Source of the DNA: Candidatus Neomicrothrix sp. UBA814
GTDB taxonomy: Bacteria > Actinomycetota > Acidimicrobiia > Acidimicrobiales > Poriferisodalaceae
Assembly (NCBI GenBank): GCA_002296525.1
Contig: DBIA01000009.1
Location: 52,357-116,356, forward strand
DNA length: 64,000 bases
Direction of reading: 5' to 3'
Positions 1 through 9,299 of the stretch are shown in pieces. The notes beneath the pieces were generated by a model that did no database searches, had not been told where the DNA came from, and worked only from the letters and a program-made list of their open reading frames with translations. The stretch's first letter is position 1. Each line of letters starts with the position of its first letter. A program made the translations under genes and the position numbers.

Positions 1-1127
1 GCTTGCAAAAGCGGTTCAGTGTCAAGAATTTCGTTGATGGCCGCGGATGCTTGACTATTCGCAGAACGCCACGCCGTTTCCCACTGAGTATCACGCATGG
101 CTGGGTTGATGATTTCTGCTATTGCGTTAAGTGCTTCATTACCAACGTTCAAGATCTCTGAAGTTGTGAAACTGGGATCTGCCCAACTGTTAGATGGGTC
201 GAACATAATCATGGGGCAGCGATGGTGTTCCAACCATTTCTTCAAAGCTTTGCAAGTGGGTGGTCCGCCTAATCGGATCACAATTTCGGGAGCTACCCGC
301 GTGGACCATGAACTGCGAAGTAAATGGTCGTGATGTTCTAGAACAGCGACGTCATTGAAATTGACACGCAGTTGTGACAGTGGCTCCGCCAAAAGCGGAT
401 ATCCAGTTTTTGTGCAGAAATTCTCGACGGCCTGCCGCCATTGAGATCCTTGAACCATGGGGCCCGCAATGACTACTCCCCGAGGTGATTGTTCAAGGAG
501 TTGTGCGAGATCTCGGATTTTGTTGGAGCTAAGCGTAGTCTCGGCCATCTCGAGCTGAATGGGGTCAGAAGGTTGGCCAAGATCGGCGTCTTCGATTGGT
601 TCAAGTGGCTCGCGGAATGGCCAGTCGAGGTGAACAGGCCCCGGTCGTGGCCCCATAGAAGACTGGAAAGCGCGAGCGGCAGCAAATTGGAACCAATGTG
701 TATCCAGTTCGTTGGCGATCGGAAGTTCAGCGAACCAGCGAACATTGCTGCCGTAGATGTTTGTTTGGTCAATCGTTTGACCGGCGCCCCAACCTCTTAA
801 TTCTGGTGGCCGGTTCGCTGTTAGAACAATGAGCGGAGTTTCAGACCAGTTTGCCTCAACTACCGCCGGAAGGTAGTTGGCGGCAGCAGTCCCCGACGTG
901 CAAATCAAAGCGACTGGTTTTTGTGTCTGCTTTGCCAGACCTAACGCAAAAAACGCAGCCGAGCGTTCATCTAATTGAACCCAGGTGTTGATGTTTGCTG
1001 TCTGCGCGAATGTGAGTGTTAGAGGTGTCGATCTAGAACCAGGTGAGATAACAACGTGGTCGACGCCCTGGCCGGATAGTTCGTTCGCAAAGGTTGCGCA
1101 TGCGCTGTATACGGGGTCTCTCGTCAT
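1..1127 (-). CDS. menD: MenD, SEPHCHC synthase (partial, C-terminus off the left edge)
   Basis: Thiamine-diphosphate enzyme that joins 2-oxoglutarate to isochorismate in menaquinone synthesis. I read it by reverse-complementing the left edge: an ATG at 1127 opens a frame with no stop down to base 1, about 375 codons. The N-terminal part carries VISPGSRSTPL, the family's opening motif, and near residue 80 CTSGTAAA, which helps bind the cofactor. It starts 5 bases after the menF stop codon, so the two are surely co-transcribed and catalyse consecutive steps. The C-terminal half of the ThDP site lies outside the window. Confidence 0.92.
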   Translation of the reverse strand, partial: MTRDPVYSACATFANELSGQGVDHVVISPGSRSTPLTLTFAQTANINTWVQLDERSAAFFALGLAKQTQKPVALICTSGTAAANYLPAVVEANWSETPLIVLTANRPPELRGWGAGQTIDQTNIYGSNVRWFAELPIANELDTHWFQFAAARAFQSSMGPRPGPVHLDWPFREPLEPIEDADLGQPSDPIQLEMAETTLSSNKIRDLAQLLEQSPRGVVIAGPMVQGSQWRQAVENFCTKTGYPLLAEPLSQLRVNFNDVAVLEHHDHLLRSSWSTRVAPEIVIRLGGPPTCKALKKWLEHHRCPMIMFDPSNSWADPSFTTSEILNVGNEALNAIAEIINPAMRDTQWETAWRSANSQASAAINEILDTEPLLQ

Positions 1128-1132
1128 GGTGG

Positions 1133-2413
1133 TTACGGCGTCAGATCGAGAGCCCCCAAAAGAGCTTCGAATTTGGTGGCCGTCTCGGCTAATTCGTGTT
1201 CTGGTTCTGCTCCGTCGACGATGCCTCCGCCGGCAAACAAAGTCAGAGCTTTGCTGGTCAGAAGTGCGGAACGTAGAGCGACTCTGAACTCGCCATCACC
1301 ATTTGGGGTCATCCAACCCACAGGTGCTGCATACCAGCCCCTATCCATGGTTTCATTCTCATCAATCCAATCTTGAGCGGTTTGCCTTGGTAACCCGGCG
1401 ACGGCGGGGGTTGGGTGCAGCGCTCTAACGAGATCCAGAATGTCTTTGTCGTCCGGCACCAGCCCCGAGATTGGGGTGTGGAGATGTTGAATGCGGCGAA
1501 GTTTCATAACTCCAGCCGGCGATAGTGAATCTAAGCGGACTCCCGCAGTAGTTAATGATTCTTTTATGTCTTTGACAACAATGTCATGTTCGTGGCGTTC
1601 TTTGGGGCTGGCGAGCAATTCGGCGCGTAGACGAGCGTCAGCTCCTGGATGTTCGTGGCGTGGTCGTGAACCCGCTAAAGCTGCGGTCTGGACTTGATTC
1701 CCGTTCATTTTGATCAGTGTCTCGGGGCTGCTTCCAAGAAACACTTGATCACCACGAGCTATGGCGAAAGTCGCGCAAGATGGGTGTCGAACTTTGAGTC
1801 TTTCGAGTAGCGCTGCGGAGTTCAGATTTGCGGGAAGTGACAGCGATCTTGCCGTGACCACTTTGTCCATATTGCCGTTATGAATCTCTTCCAAGGCACG
1901 AGCCACGAGCTTTAAATATGCCTTGTCGTTTCTGTGGTCGACGCTCGACACGTGACCTAGATGTTGTTCGAGTGAAGGACTCAAGTCGGGCAGTTCAGCG
2001 TTGTCGACGTGGGTAATCCATGTCGAACCGTGACATCGCACAACAAAAATTTCGGGTAGTACTAACTCGCCTCCACCAAAAACTTTCCAGTCGGGATGTC
2101 GTTCAATTTCTCGGTCGCTGAACGAAAATCCGCCGACAAGAATTCCCGCAGACAAGTCGGGACCGGGTTCACCCACTACGTCAAACTGAAGGTCTCTTAG
2201 TCCTTCGCGAACTGAATCGAATCGAGTTCGACGTTCTTGAGTTCCAAAATGTAGAGCACTACCCAGTGCGATGAATTCAATTCCTTCGTCAGGGATAGCC
2301 CAATACGACTTTTGGTAATGAGGTGATTGTTCCCATAGCGCTAAGAAGTCGACAGGTTGGTCGACTTGTTTTCTCACCAGCGTGAGATTGCGGGAATTAG
2401 TCAACGTCTTCAT
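1133..2413 (-). CDS. menF: MenF, isochorismate synthase
   Basis: Chorismate-binding enzyme converting chorismate to isochorismate, the entry step to menaquinone. 426 residues, normal for the family. The C-terminal two thirds show the chorismate-enzyme signatures DKVVTARSL, LGSSPETL, AGSRPRHEHP, HTPISG, HPTPAVAGLPR and FAGGGIVDGAEP. Its ATG overlaps the stop of the upstream MerR gene by four bases, and menD follows after 5 bases, giving a merR-menF-menD operon. Isochorismate could also feed a siderophore, but the adjacent menD makes menaquinone much more likely. Confidence 0.92.
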   Translation of the reverse strand: MKTLTNSRNLTLVRKQVDQPVDFLALWEQSPHYQKSYWAIPDEGIEFIALGSALHFGTQERRTRFDSVREGLRDLQFDVVGEPGPDLSAGILVGGFSFSDREIERHPDWKVFGGGELVLPEIFVVRCHGSTWITHVDNAELPDLSPSLEQHLGHVSSVDHRNDKAYLKLVARALEEIHNGNMDKVVTARSLSLPANLNSAALLERLKVRHPSCATFAIARGDQVFLGSSPETLIKMNGNQVQTAALAGSRPRHEHPGADARLRAELLASPKERHEHDIVVKDIKESLTTAGVRLDSLSPAGVMKLRRIQHLHTPISGLVPDDKDILDLVRALHPTPAVAGLPRQTAQDWIDENETMDRGWYAAPVGWMTPNGDGEFRVALRSALLTSKALTLFAGGGIVDGAEPEHELAETATKFEALLGALDLTP

Positions 2414-3057
2414 AGTGGTTTCGTTTCGTCAAGCAAATGACGGCTTACGTGTTCGATGAGCGTTTGACGAAAATGCTGGGCAACTAGTTCAGTTACGAGA
2501 GGCACGATGGTTTCGACGGTTTCGGTTTGCGAAGAGTCACTTTTCTCAGTTAGGTGTTGGGCAAACAGCGCAACTGCGTCTTCAGCGACGCTTTCTACAT
2601 GTTGCGCATGTCGAACCGCTAGCTGTACTAATTCGTCGAAAGGCAAGCCTGAATTAAGTAGACCGACCCCCGCCTTTAGCATTGAAAGAGTGTCGAGGTC
2701 GAACCGGTCAGCGTCTGTGGTGAGAGGCCGAATGAGTCCTGCTTCGATTGCCATCTGAACGATTTCGTCACCGAGGCCAGACTGATTCACTAGTTCATCG
2801 AAAGACAGCGATTCAGAGACTTCGTTGAGCGAAGACAGAAGTGGATGAGGTGAGGCATCTGAGAGGCGTTGTATTTGCGCCAAACTGAATCCCTCGTCAG
2901 ATAGTTGCCTGATCTCGATGAGCCTTGACGCGTGGGAGTCGTCGTATCGGGCTACTCTGCCTTCCCGCGTCGGGGGGTGAAGAATCCCAATTTTTTGATA
3001 GTAACGAATGGTGTCGACGCTGAGATGGGAGTCGCCGGCTAACTGTTCAACACGCAC
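2410..3057 (-). CDS. MerR-family transcriptional regulator
   Basis: 215 residues. Residues 1-70 form the winged-helix MerR head: it begins with LAGDSHLSVDTIRYYQKIGILHPP and continues through RYDDSHASRLIEIRQLSDEGFSLAQIQRL. The C-terminal part is helical and lacks the cysteines of metal-sensing members, so the ligand is unknown. Start is GTG at 3057; there is no convincing ribosome site, but a -10-like TAAACT ends 6 bases upstream, suggesting a leaderless message. First gene of an operon with menF and menD, which is an unusual partner for a MerR protein. It probably controls its own promoter through the dyads at 3071-3099. Confidence 0.88.
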   Translation of the reverse strand: MRVEQLAGDSHLSVDTIRYYQKIGILHPPTREGRVARYDDSHASRLIEIRQLSDEGFSLAQIQRLSDASPHPLLSSLNEVSESLSFDELVNQSGLGDEIVQMAIEAGLIRPLTTDADRFDLDTLSMLKAGVGLLNSGLPFDELVQLAVRHAQHVESVAEDAVALFAQHLTEKSDSSQTETVETIVPLVTELVAQHFRQTLIEHVSRHLLDETKPL

Positions 3058-3063
3058 ACTCTC

Positions 3064-3094
3064 AGTTTAAGAGTAAATACTCCAAGAGTCTCAA
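3064..3094 (-). promoter_or_regulatory. MerR-type promoter with 19-base spacer and two dyads
   Basis: On the minus strand, TTGAGA (3094-3089) and TAAACT (3069-3064) are separated by 19 bases, the over-long spacer typical of promoters activated by MerR proteins. Two inverted repeats lie across it: GAGT-aaat-ACTC at 3071-3082 and AAGAGT-ctca-ACTCTT at 3084-3099. The -10 element ends 6 bases before the GTG of the regulator. Assignment as an autoregulatory operator is inference. Confidence 0.55.
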
Positions 3095-3121
3095 CTCTTA
3101 GTGTTTATCGTTGCAGGTGCG

Positions 3122-4657
3122 TTAGTTGATTTGCTTCTCCATGTCTTCCCAATACGGAGCGCGAAGCTTGAACTTTTGGAGCTTGCCGGTCGCAGTGCGA
3201 GCGAGTTCGTCCCTGATCTCAACCGAAGTTGGGCATTTGTAGTGGGCCATCTTTTCGCGGCAATAGTCAATGAGATCCTGCTCTGATGCAGCTTCGCCCT
3301 CGGCCAAGACGACAAGAGCTTTCACGGTCTCGCCCCATTTCTCATGAGGCACTCCAATGACAGCTACCTCGGCTATTGCTGGGTGACTGAAGAGCACATC
3401 TTCGACTTCGATGGAAGACACATTCTCTCCGCCCGAAATGATCACGTCCTTCTTGCGATCAGAAATAGTTACGTGATGCTCTTCATCCATGGTGCCGCCG
3501 TCTCCGGTGTGGAACCAGCCATCGACGATTGCCTCGGATGTTGCTTCCGGCTGCTCCCAATAGCCCTCAAGCACAACGTTGGAGCGAGCCAAAATTTCGC
3601 CTTGGTTATCAACTTCGATCTTCACCCCGATAGCGGGGGCGCCGGCGCGACTCAGCTTGCGAGCCTTTTCTTCAGAGTCAAAATCATCCCATTCTGAGCG
3701 GCAGCGGTTCATGGTCAGCAGAGGAGAAGTTTCGGTTAGGCCGTAAATCTGAATGAATTCCCATCCCAACTCTTCTTCCATACGGGCGATTGTCCGGGTT
3801 GGAGGAGGAGCTCCTGCGACGACCATTCTGACTCGACCGCGGCCGGGAATTTCACCTTCCCAGTCTTGTGCAGCCTCCAAAACAGCTGCGACGACTGCTG
3901 GGGCTCCGCACATGTAGGTGATGTCATGTTCTTCGATGCGTTTCAGAATTTCGTCGCCGCGTACCTCGCGCAACACGACATGCTTTCCTCCCATACCTGT
4001 GACGGCGTACGGCATACCCCAACCGTTGCAGTGGAACATAGGCAAGGTGTGAAGATAATTGTCCCTGTCACTTACACCAGCGTGCCATCCGAAGGTCGTG
4101 GCGTTGACCCATAAGGCGCGGTGCGTCTGTTGCACTCCTTTTGGTCGGGCGGTGGTACCGGAGGTGTAGTTGATCGTCGCCGTCACGTCTTCGTCCGGTG
4201 TCCACAGCTGCGGATCGCCGCCTGGCAAATACATCTGGTCGTCGCTGTCGGTACCCATCACCACGAAGTGGTCCACGTCAATGTCCTTGCAGGTGTCCTC
4301 CATTGAAGGATCAACCAGCAGCATTGATGCTCCGCAGTGGTCGACTATGTAAGAAATCTCATCATGGCTTAACCGAAAGTTGATTGGAACAAAGATTCGG
4401 CCGTACCCGGAGACACCCCAAAACGACGTCATTAATCGCCCGGAGTTCTGTGAAACCATAGCGACGCGCTCGCCGGTGCCAATACCCAGCTCGTCTAGCT
4501 TTGCAGCCTGCTCGCGGACTTTGACCCCGAAATCCCGCCAAGTTAACTCTCCTAAGCCACCTCCGGGCATATCGGGCTCATCGACGAGCGCGATGCGATC
4601 TGCATAAACGTTCTCGGCTCGATACAAAAAATCGGAGATAGTGAGAGGAACCTTCAT
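3122..4657 (-). CDS. Acyl-CoA synthetase, AMP-binding family
   Basis: 511 residues; activates a carboxylic acid to its CoA thioester through an acyl-adenylate. The ATP motif YTSGTTARPKG is at residues 164-174, YGLTETSP near 320, the hinge region GWFHTGD and SDRKKDVIISGGENVSS follow, and the adenylation lysine is in TATGKLQKF near the C-terminus. The ATG has a good ribosome site, AAGGAA, upstream. It is a single gene, 64 bases upstream of the merR operon. Overall features resemble medium-chain and methylmercaptopropionate-type ligases, but the substrate cannot be read from the sequence. Confidence 0.9.
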   Translation of the reverse strand: MKVPLTISDFLYRAENVYADRIALVDEPDMPGGGLGELTWRDFGVKVREQAAKLDELGIGTGERVAMVSQNSGRLMTSFWGVSGYGRIFVPINFRLSHDEISYIVDHCGASMLLVDPSMEDTCKDIDVDHFVVMGTDSDDQMYLPGGDPQLWTPDEDVTATINYTSGTTARPKGVQQTHRALWVNATTFGWHAGVSDRDNYLHTLPMFHCNGWGMPYAVTGMGGKHVVLREVRGDEILKRIEEHDITYMCGAPAVVAAVLEAAQDWEGEIPGRGRVRMVVAGAPPPTRTIARMEEELGWEFIQIYGLTETSPLLTMNRCRSEWDDFDSEEKARKLSRAGAPAIGVKIEVDNQGEILARSNVVLEGYWEQPEATSEAIVDGWFHTGDGGTMDEEHHVTISDRKKDVIISGGENVSSIEVEDVLFSHPAIAEVAVIGVPHEKWGETVKALVVLAEGEAASEQDLIDYCREKMAHYKCPTSVEIRDELARTATGKLQKFKLRAPYWEDMEKQIN

Positions 4658-4741
4658 GATGTATTTCCTTGTTTAACTGATCGACGTTGGAGCTAACAGT
4701 AGACCGCTAAGGTCCATGGAAGTCCAATGAGATGACCCAAA

Positions 4742-5623
4742 ATGTCTTTTGAAGTACACCTAATCGACGGAACTTATGAGCTTTTCCGACACTTCTTTGC
4801 CGTGCCTTCTCGCAAAACTCCCCACGGTTCAGAAATTGGTGCGGTGCGAGGCGTCCTTAACTCTGTTCTTAATCTCTTCGAGATGGGAGCAACACACATG
4901 GCGGTCGCCACTGATTCCACTATTACTTCCTTTAGAAACGAGCTTTGGCCGGGCTATAAAGACGGATCAGATATCGATCCCCTCATAGAGGAGCAGTTCG
5001 ACCCTCTTGAAGAAGGTCTTCGAGCGCTAGGTATAGAGCTCTGGCCGATGTCTGAATTTGAGGCGGATGATGCGCTGGCTGCAGGTGCTGCGATGGCTAG
5101 TGATGACCCCAGGGTAAGCAAGGTATTGATTTGCACCCCAGATAAGGATCTCGCTCAGTGCGTAGGTGGAAAAATATTTCAGTGGGATCGGCGAAAAGAT
5201 CTATTGCTAGGCAGTCAAGAGGTCGAAGAAAAGTACGGTGTGTCCCCGGCGTCTATTCCTGACTATCTTGCTCTTGTCGGCGACTCCGCTGATGGTTTTC
5301 CTGGTCTCAGTGGCTGGGGACAGAAATCCTCGTCCGTTGTTTTGAACCACTACGGCTCAATTGACTTGATTCCTGATCGATATGAGGAATGGGACATACA
5401 AGTGCGTTCAGGTGCCTCGTTGGCTTCGAGATTGGCGTCGGATCGCAACCTGGCGATGCTGTTTAAAGAAATTGCAACCGTATGTAACGACGCGCCAGTC
5501 TCGAACACAGTTGATGCACTGGAGTGGTCGGGCCCCACCGTGAACTTTGAAGGTTTCTGTGAAACCAACGGTCTTGAAGCTCTTTTCGCACGAACTGAAA
5601 AGGTCGTGGCTGATCGGACCTAG
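4742..5623 (+). CDS. 5'-3' exonuclease, flap-endonuclease family
   Basis: 293 residues, matching the stand-alone form of the N-terminal nuclease domain of DNA polymerase I. The acidic metal ligands are present: D9 in LIDGTYELFR, D58 in VATDST, the cluster EFEADDAL at 105-112, and D134 and D136 in CTPDKDLAQ. A helix-hairpin-helix stretch, VGDSADGFPGLSGWGQKSS, follows near residue 178. It would remove RNA primers or flaps, or act in repair. It is divergent from the acyl-CoA synthetase and 9 bases upstream of the VOC gene. Confidence 0.9.
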   Translation: MSFEVHLIDGTYELFRHFFAVPSRKTPHGSEIGAVRGVLNSVLNLFEMGATHMAVATDSTITSFRNELWPGYKDGSDIDPLIEEQFDPLEEGLRALGIELWPMSEFEADDALAAGAAMASDDPRVSKVLICTPDKDLAQCVGGKIFQWDRRKDLLLGSQEVEEKYGVSPASIPDYLALVGDSADGFPGLSGWGQKSSSVVLNHYGSIDLIPDRYEEWDIQVRSGASLASRLASDRNLAMLFKEIATVCNDAPVSNTVDALEWSGPTVNFEGFCETNGLEALFARTEKVVADRT

Positions 5624-5632
5624 GATAAAGAA

Positions 5633-5992
5633 ATGGAACTCGGACCGGTTCACCACGTATCCATCAACTGCGCTGATGTCGAAGCTACTGCGCCGTTCTA
5701 CACCGACGTGCTTGGCATGAAGACGCTTGATCGCCCTGACTTCCCTTTTAATGGCCGGTGGTTGCAGACACCTGGAGGCGGCGAAGTTCATCTGATCGAG
5801 GTTGAAGGATGGCAACCGCCTAAAGGACAGCATTGGGCGTTTAAGGTCGAAGATATTGACGCCACGGTTGCCGAACTGCGTCAAAAGGGTGTTGAAATAA
5901 AAGATCCGAAAGCGCTGCCAGGAACAACGGCGCGCCAAACGTTTTTCTTCGACCCCTCAGGCAACATGATTGAACTTAATCAGCCTGTTTGA
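5633..5992 (+). CDS. VOC (glyoxalase/dioxygenase superfamily) protein
   Basis: 119 residues with one VOC module: the paired beta-alpha-beta-beta-beta units begin at VHHVSINCADVEATAPFYTDVLGM and end at FFFDPSGNMIELNQP. Likely metal ligands are H8 or H9 in the first strand, H54 in GGEVHLIEV, and E115 in MIELN, a set typical of metal-binding VOC enzymes. Glyoxalase, fosfomycin-resistance and dioxygenase activities all use this fold, so the reaction is not assigned. It follows the exonuclease after 9 bases and is probably co-transcribed with it. Confidence 0.85.
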   Translation: MELGPVHHVSINCADVEATAPFYTDVLGMKTLDRPDFPFNGRWLQTPGGGEVHLIEVEGWQPPKGQHWAFKVEDIDATVAELRQKGVEIKDPKALPGTTARQTFFFDPSGNMIELNQPV

Positions 5993-6078
5993 TCTAGATA
6001 CACCCACGAGAAGTCCAATAAATAGCGCACCGGGCGCACTGATGTTCTAGTGACATGGGTAGCGGACCCGTTGGACGC

Positions 6079-6084
6079 TACGCT
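6079..6084 (+). promoter_or_regulatory. Leaderless-type -10 hexamer for the carboxylase genes
   Basis: TACGCT ends 8 bases before the GTG at 6093. No ribosome site is visible between them, which fits a transcript starting at or near the start codon. Confidence 0.4.
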
Positions 6085-6092
6085 CAGATGCT

Positions 6093-7649
6093 GTGGCAAA
6101 CCCAAGCATGTCAGAACGATTAAATGATCTTGAAGAACGCCGACAGGCGGCTCTGAACGCCGGTACCGAACGTGCCGTTACGCGACAACATGAAAAAGGA
6201 AAAATGCTCGCCCGCGAGCGCATTGAGTACTTGCTCGATGATGGTTCATTCCACGAGCTAGATATGTTGGCGCGCCACAGAGCACACGATGTTGGATTGG
6301 ACGAACGCCCCTACACAGACGGAATTATCACTGGCTGGGGGACAATCGACGGTCGCAAAGTTTTCGTAGCGAGTCAGGACTTCACCGTCTTTGGCGGAGC
6401 CTTGGGTGAGGTATTCGCTGAGAAAATGCACAAAATTATGGACTTGGCTGAGTCGGTTGGCGCGCCAATGATTGGCTTGAACGATGGGGCGGGAGCCCGC
6501 ATCCAAGAAGGTGTTGTTTCGTTAGCTGGATACGGCGGAATTTTCAGACGTAATGTCCAAGCTTCAGGTGTTATCCCGCAGATCAGTGTGATTCTCGGTC
6601 CTTGTGCGGGGGGAGCCGTTTACTCGCCTGCAATGACTGATTTCATATTCATGGTCCGCGACAGCAGTCATATGTTCATTACCGGTCCCGACGTAGTAAA
6701 AACAGTTACGGGAGAAGAAGTAACCCTCGAAGAGCTCGGTGGAGCAGGATCACACAGCACTAAGTCGGGAGTTGCCTCATTTGTGGCGTCAGATGAACAG
6801 AGCGTCCTCGATGACGTTAAATATTTGCTCTCGTTCCTGCCCTCAAACAACTTAGATAACGCACCGGTTCTCTCCGAGGGAGACGACCCTGAACGTCTCT
6901 GCCCTCAACTACGAGAGATACTCCCTGACAGCGCGAACGTACCGTATGACATGAAGGCCGTCATAGCTGAAGTAGTCGACGATGGAGAGTTCCTCGAATA
7001 CCACGCTGGATGGGCGGGTTCGATTGTGTGTGGCTTCGGTCGCGTCGATGGCCGATCCGTGGGCATAGTGGGTAACCAACCAATGGTTATGGCTGGGGTA
7101 CTTGACATCGAGTCATCTGAGAAAGCCGCTCGGTTCGTCCGCTTTTGCGACGCATTTAATTTGCCACTACTCACCTTTGTTGATGTTCCGGGCTTCCTAC
7201 CCGGCGTTGACCAAGAACATGGAGGCATTATCAGACATGGTGCGAAGCTCCTATACGCCTACTGCGAAGCCACGGTTCCTCGCGTCCAGGTCATAACGCG
7301 CAAAGCTTACGGCGGAGCGTATGTCGTAATGGATTCAAAGTCGGTGGGTTGCGATGTGTCGTTCGCATGGCCAACTGCGGAGCTAGCTGTCATGGGTCCT
7401 CAGGGGGCAGTCGAGATCTTGAACCGGCGAGAATTACAGCAGGCTGCAGATCCTGAAGCTCGCAAAGCTGAACTTGTCGACGATTACACCGAAAAGTACG
7501 CGAATCCCTACGTAGCGGCTGAACGTGGCATTGTCGATGCGGTGATCGATCCAGCCGAAACACGACAAAAAGTCGTTGCAGCTTTCAGAATGATCGAAAG
7601 TAAACGAGAGGAACTGCCCAAACGTAAACATGGGAATGTTCCGTTATGA
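6093..7649 (+). CDS. Acyl-CoA carboxylase beta subunit (propionyl-CoA carboxylase type)
   Basis: 518 residues, the usual length of the carboxyltransferase subunit that moves CO2 from biotin to propionyl- or acetyl-CoA. Both crotonase-like halves are present: the N-terminal half with DFTVFGGALGE, NDGAGARIQEG and GPCAGGAVYSP, and the C-terminal half with DVPGFLPGVDQEHGGIIRHGAKLLYAY and KAYGGAYVVM. It ends RKHGNVPL, matching propionyl-CoA carboxylase beta chains. The biotin-carrying alpha subunit is not in the window. Its stop codon overlaps the start of the epsilon gene. Confidence 0.93.
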   Translation: MANPSMSERLNDLEERRQAALNAGTERAVTRQHEKGKMLARERIEYLLDDGSFHELDMLARHRAHDVGLDERPYTDGIITGWGTIDGRKVFVASQDFTVFGGALGEVFAEKMHKIMDLAESVGAPMIGLNDGAGARIQEGVVSLAGYGGIFRRNVQASGVIPQISVILGPCAGGAVYSPAMTDFIFMVRDSSHMFITGPDVVKTVTGEEVTLEELGGAGSHSTKSGVASFVASDEQSVLDDVKYLLSFLPSNNLDNAPVLSEGDDPERLCPQLREILPDSANVPYDMKAVIAEVVDDGEFLEYHAGWAGSIVCGFGRVDGRSVGIVGNQPMVMAGVLDIESSEKAARFVRFCDAFNLPLLTFVDVPGFLPGVDQEHGGIIRHGAKLLYAYCEATVPRVQVITRKAYGGAYVVMDSKSVGCDVSFAWPTAELAVMGPQGAVEILNRRELQQAADPEARKAELVDDYTEKYANPYVAAERGIVDAVIDPAETRQKVVAAFRMIESKREELPKRKHGNVPL

Positions 7650-7834
7650 GTTTCCCCATTGTTGGCGATGTGCGCCCGTCCCCTACTGATGAAGAAGCTG
7701 CGGCGCTTGCCGTGGCGCTCGAACTTCTGTGGCCGGCACCAGCATCCGTTGAAGAAGATGCTGTCCCCTCTAAATGGAGATTTAGTGGCCGTTGGTGGAA
7801 TGAGGCCACTAACTGGCCTCGCCGAACCTATTAA
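7646..7834 (+). CDS. Acyl-CoA carboxylase epsilon subunit
   Basis: 62 residues. Epsilon subunits are small, actinobacteria-specific partners that stimulate the carboxyltransferase; they share a helical PTDEEAAAL-type N-terminus and a C-terminal basic/tryptophan patch, here SKWRFSGRWWNEATNW. Its ATG overlaps the beta-subunit stop (ATGA), so translation is coupled. The product is short and poorly conserved in the middle; the assignment rests on the C-terminal motif plus position. Confidence 0.8.
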   Translation: MSFPIVGDVRPSPTDEEAAALAVALELLWPAPASVEEDAVPSKWRFSGRWWNEATNWPRRTY

Positions 7835-7872
7835 CGGTCCTCGATATATCAAAAGCAGCGTGCGCTAGTTTT

Positions 7873-9216
7873 TCAATCATCCCAGAACCATGACCCGTGA
7901 AAACCGAAAGGTACGCGCCTGGGAAGAATTACCTCTGCCAACGGGGCCTCACCTGGCGCAGAAGCATCCAAGACCGCCAAAATGCTTCTGTCCTCAGTCT
8001 TGTCATACACGTAGCCGATAAGCCATCCGTCGTCTTCTGATTTGGCGCTATCTCGCTCAACGAAAACGAATTCTCCGGGTTCTTTGTCTTTGCCAAAGTC
8101 CCAGACCTGAGACTGATCATTTTCCAAATCGTATTTGACGAGCGTTCCACCACCAGAGGCTTCACTTCCACCGGAGAGATCGAGACTTACCGCGTAACCG
8201 AACTTGTACTCGAGTCCCACCCGGCTATCGGCAACGCGCGCAAATTCGATTGGGCGATCGTCTAGTTGAGTTTCGCTGACCTGACCGAGGGCTGTGTCGA
8301 TCTCCCACCGCCATAACTGAGCTGTAGTAGTAAATTGCCCGCTCCCCGCTTCCCACATACTCGGGTATCTAGCTACATCTATGATCACGGAGCCCCCATT
8401 GTCGTAGCTGTTTACGGGATGAAATACGTAACAAGGATCAATGTCGAGCCATTGAAGGTCGCGAGCTGTATCACTGCGGTTCATCACACCCAGTCGAGCG
8501 CCGTTGTCTCGTCGGAACGAAAAAGGCATCCCTCCGGCCAGAGCTACATCGAGATCAAATACAACAGGTAAGTCCATAAAGACGACCCGTTGAGCAGTGA
8601 CATTGAAATCATGCATCATTACCGGAGCCGGTATTTCTATGTCCTGCTGCTGAACCAACTTTCCTTCGGGTGAGACGCAATAGAAGGTGAGATAAGGCGG
8701 TCGTAGTCCGTAACCGAACGCCAACATTTCTCCAGTCAGCGGACAGATCTTGGGGTGAGCCGTAAATGAGCCATCAAGCCGGCCATCGAATGAACATGGG
8801 CCCAGTGTCTCCATCTCCTTGGAAATTTCCCATGGAACATGACCCTCTTCAAGACACAGAATGCGGCCCGCGTGTTGCACAACATGAGTGTTTGCTTTGG
8901 AGTTCTTGCTACTGAAATCAAGGTTTTCTAGATCAATAACTGGTTTAGCTGGATCCTCATAGAAAGGAGTTTGTACCCATCGATTCCGATACCACTCGGC
9001 TTTACCGTCTCGCAGTCGGACACCGTGAATCATTCCGTCGCCAAGAAACCAATGGGCTGACTCACCAGTAATCGGGTTCGCTCCGTTACGAAAGTAGCGA
9101 CCGTTCAACTCACTGGGTAACGACCCACGAACCTCAAGATTTTCGGCGCTAATTTCATCCGTAACCGGAGCGTAGTTACCTCGAAGATGAAAGGGAATTG
9201 TGCTTGAAACAGTCAT
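7873..9216 (-). CDS. Carotenoid cleavage oxygenase family protein
   Basis: 447 residues, a seven-bladed propeller with a non-haem iron held by four histidines. They are visible: H154 in FTAHPKI, H202 in MMHDFNVT, H266 in YVFHPVNSYD and H440 in FGFHGSW. Blade sequences such as LNGRYFRNGANP and HWFLGDGMIHGVRL are typical. Members cleave apocarotenoids, stilbenes or lignostilbene double bonds; no carotenoid synthesis gene is nearby, so the substrate is open. The ATG has GGAGACA upstream. Convergent with the carboxylase genes. Confidence 0.9.
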   Translation of the reverse strand: MTVSSTIPFHLRGNYAPVTDEISAENLEVRGSLPSELNGRYFRNGANPITGESAHWFLGDGMIHGVRLRDGKAEWYRNRWVQTPFYEDPAKPVIDLENLDFSSKNSKANTHVVQHAGRILCLEEGHVPWEISKEMETLGPCSFDGRLDGSFTAHPKICPLTGEMLAFGYGLRPPYLTFYCVSPEGKLVQQQDIEIPAPVMMHDFNVTAQRVVFMDLPVVFDLDVALAGGMPFSFRRDNGARLGVMNRSDTARDLQWLDIDPCYVFHPVNSYDNGGSVIIDVARYPSMWEAGSGQFTTTAQLWRWEIDTALGQVSETQLDDRPIEFARVADSRVGLEYKFGYAVSLDLSGGSEASGGGTLVKYDLENDQSQVWDFGKDKEPGEFVFVERDSAKSEDDGWLIGYVYDKTEDRSILAVLDASAPGEAPLAEVILPRRVPFGFHGSWFWDD

Positions 9217-9299
9217 GAGCTTGTCTCCATGCGTACTGGCAGGATCTATTCATAGTTGCACACTGAGTGAATCGTTCCGGTTCGTGGCAGGATCATGAT

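Noticed and set aside
97..1287. Short plus- and minus-strand open frames over the left end
   Set aside because: They are shadows of menD, which is read through the whole of 1-1127 on the minus strand and matches the family.
7855..7878. Terminator between accE and the carotenoid oxygenase gene
   Set aside because: A run of T follows the AGCGTGCGCT dyad, but the stem is only three or four pairs with a tiny loop, so I do not support it.
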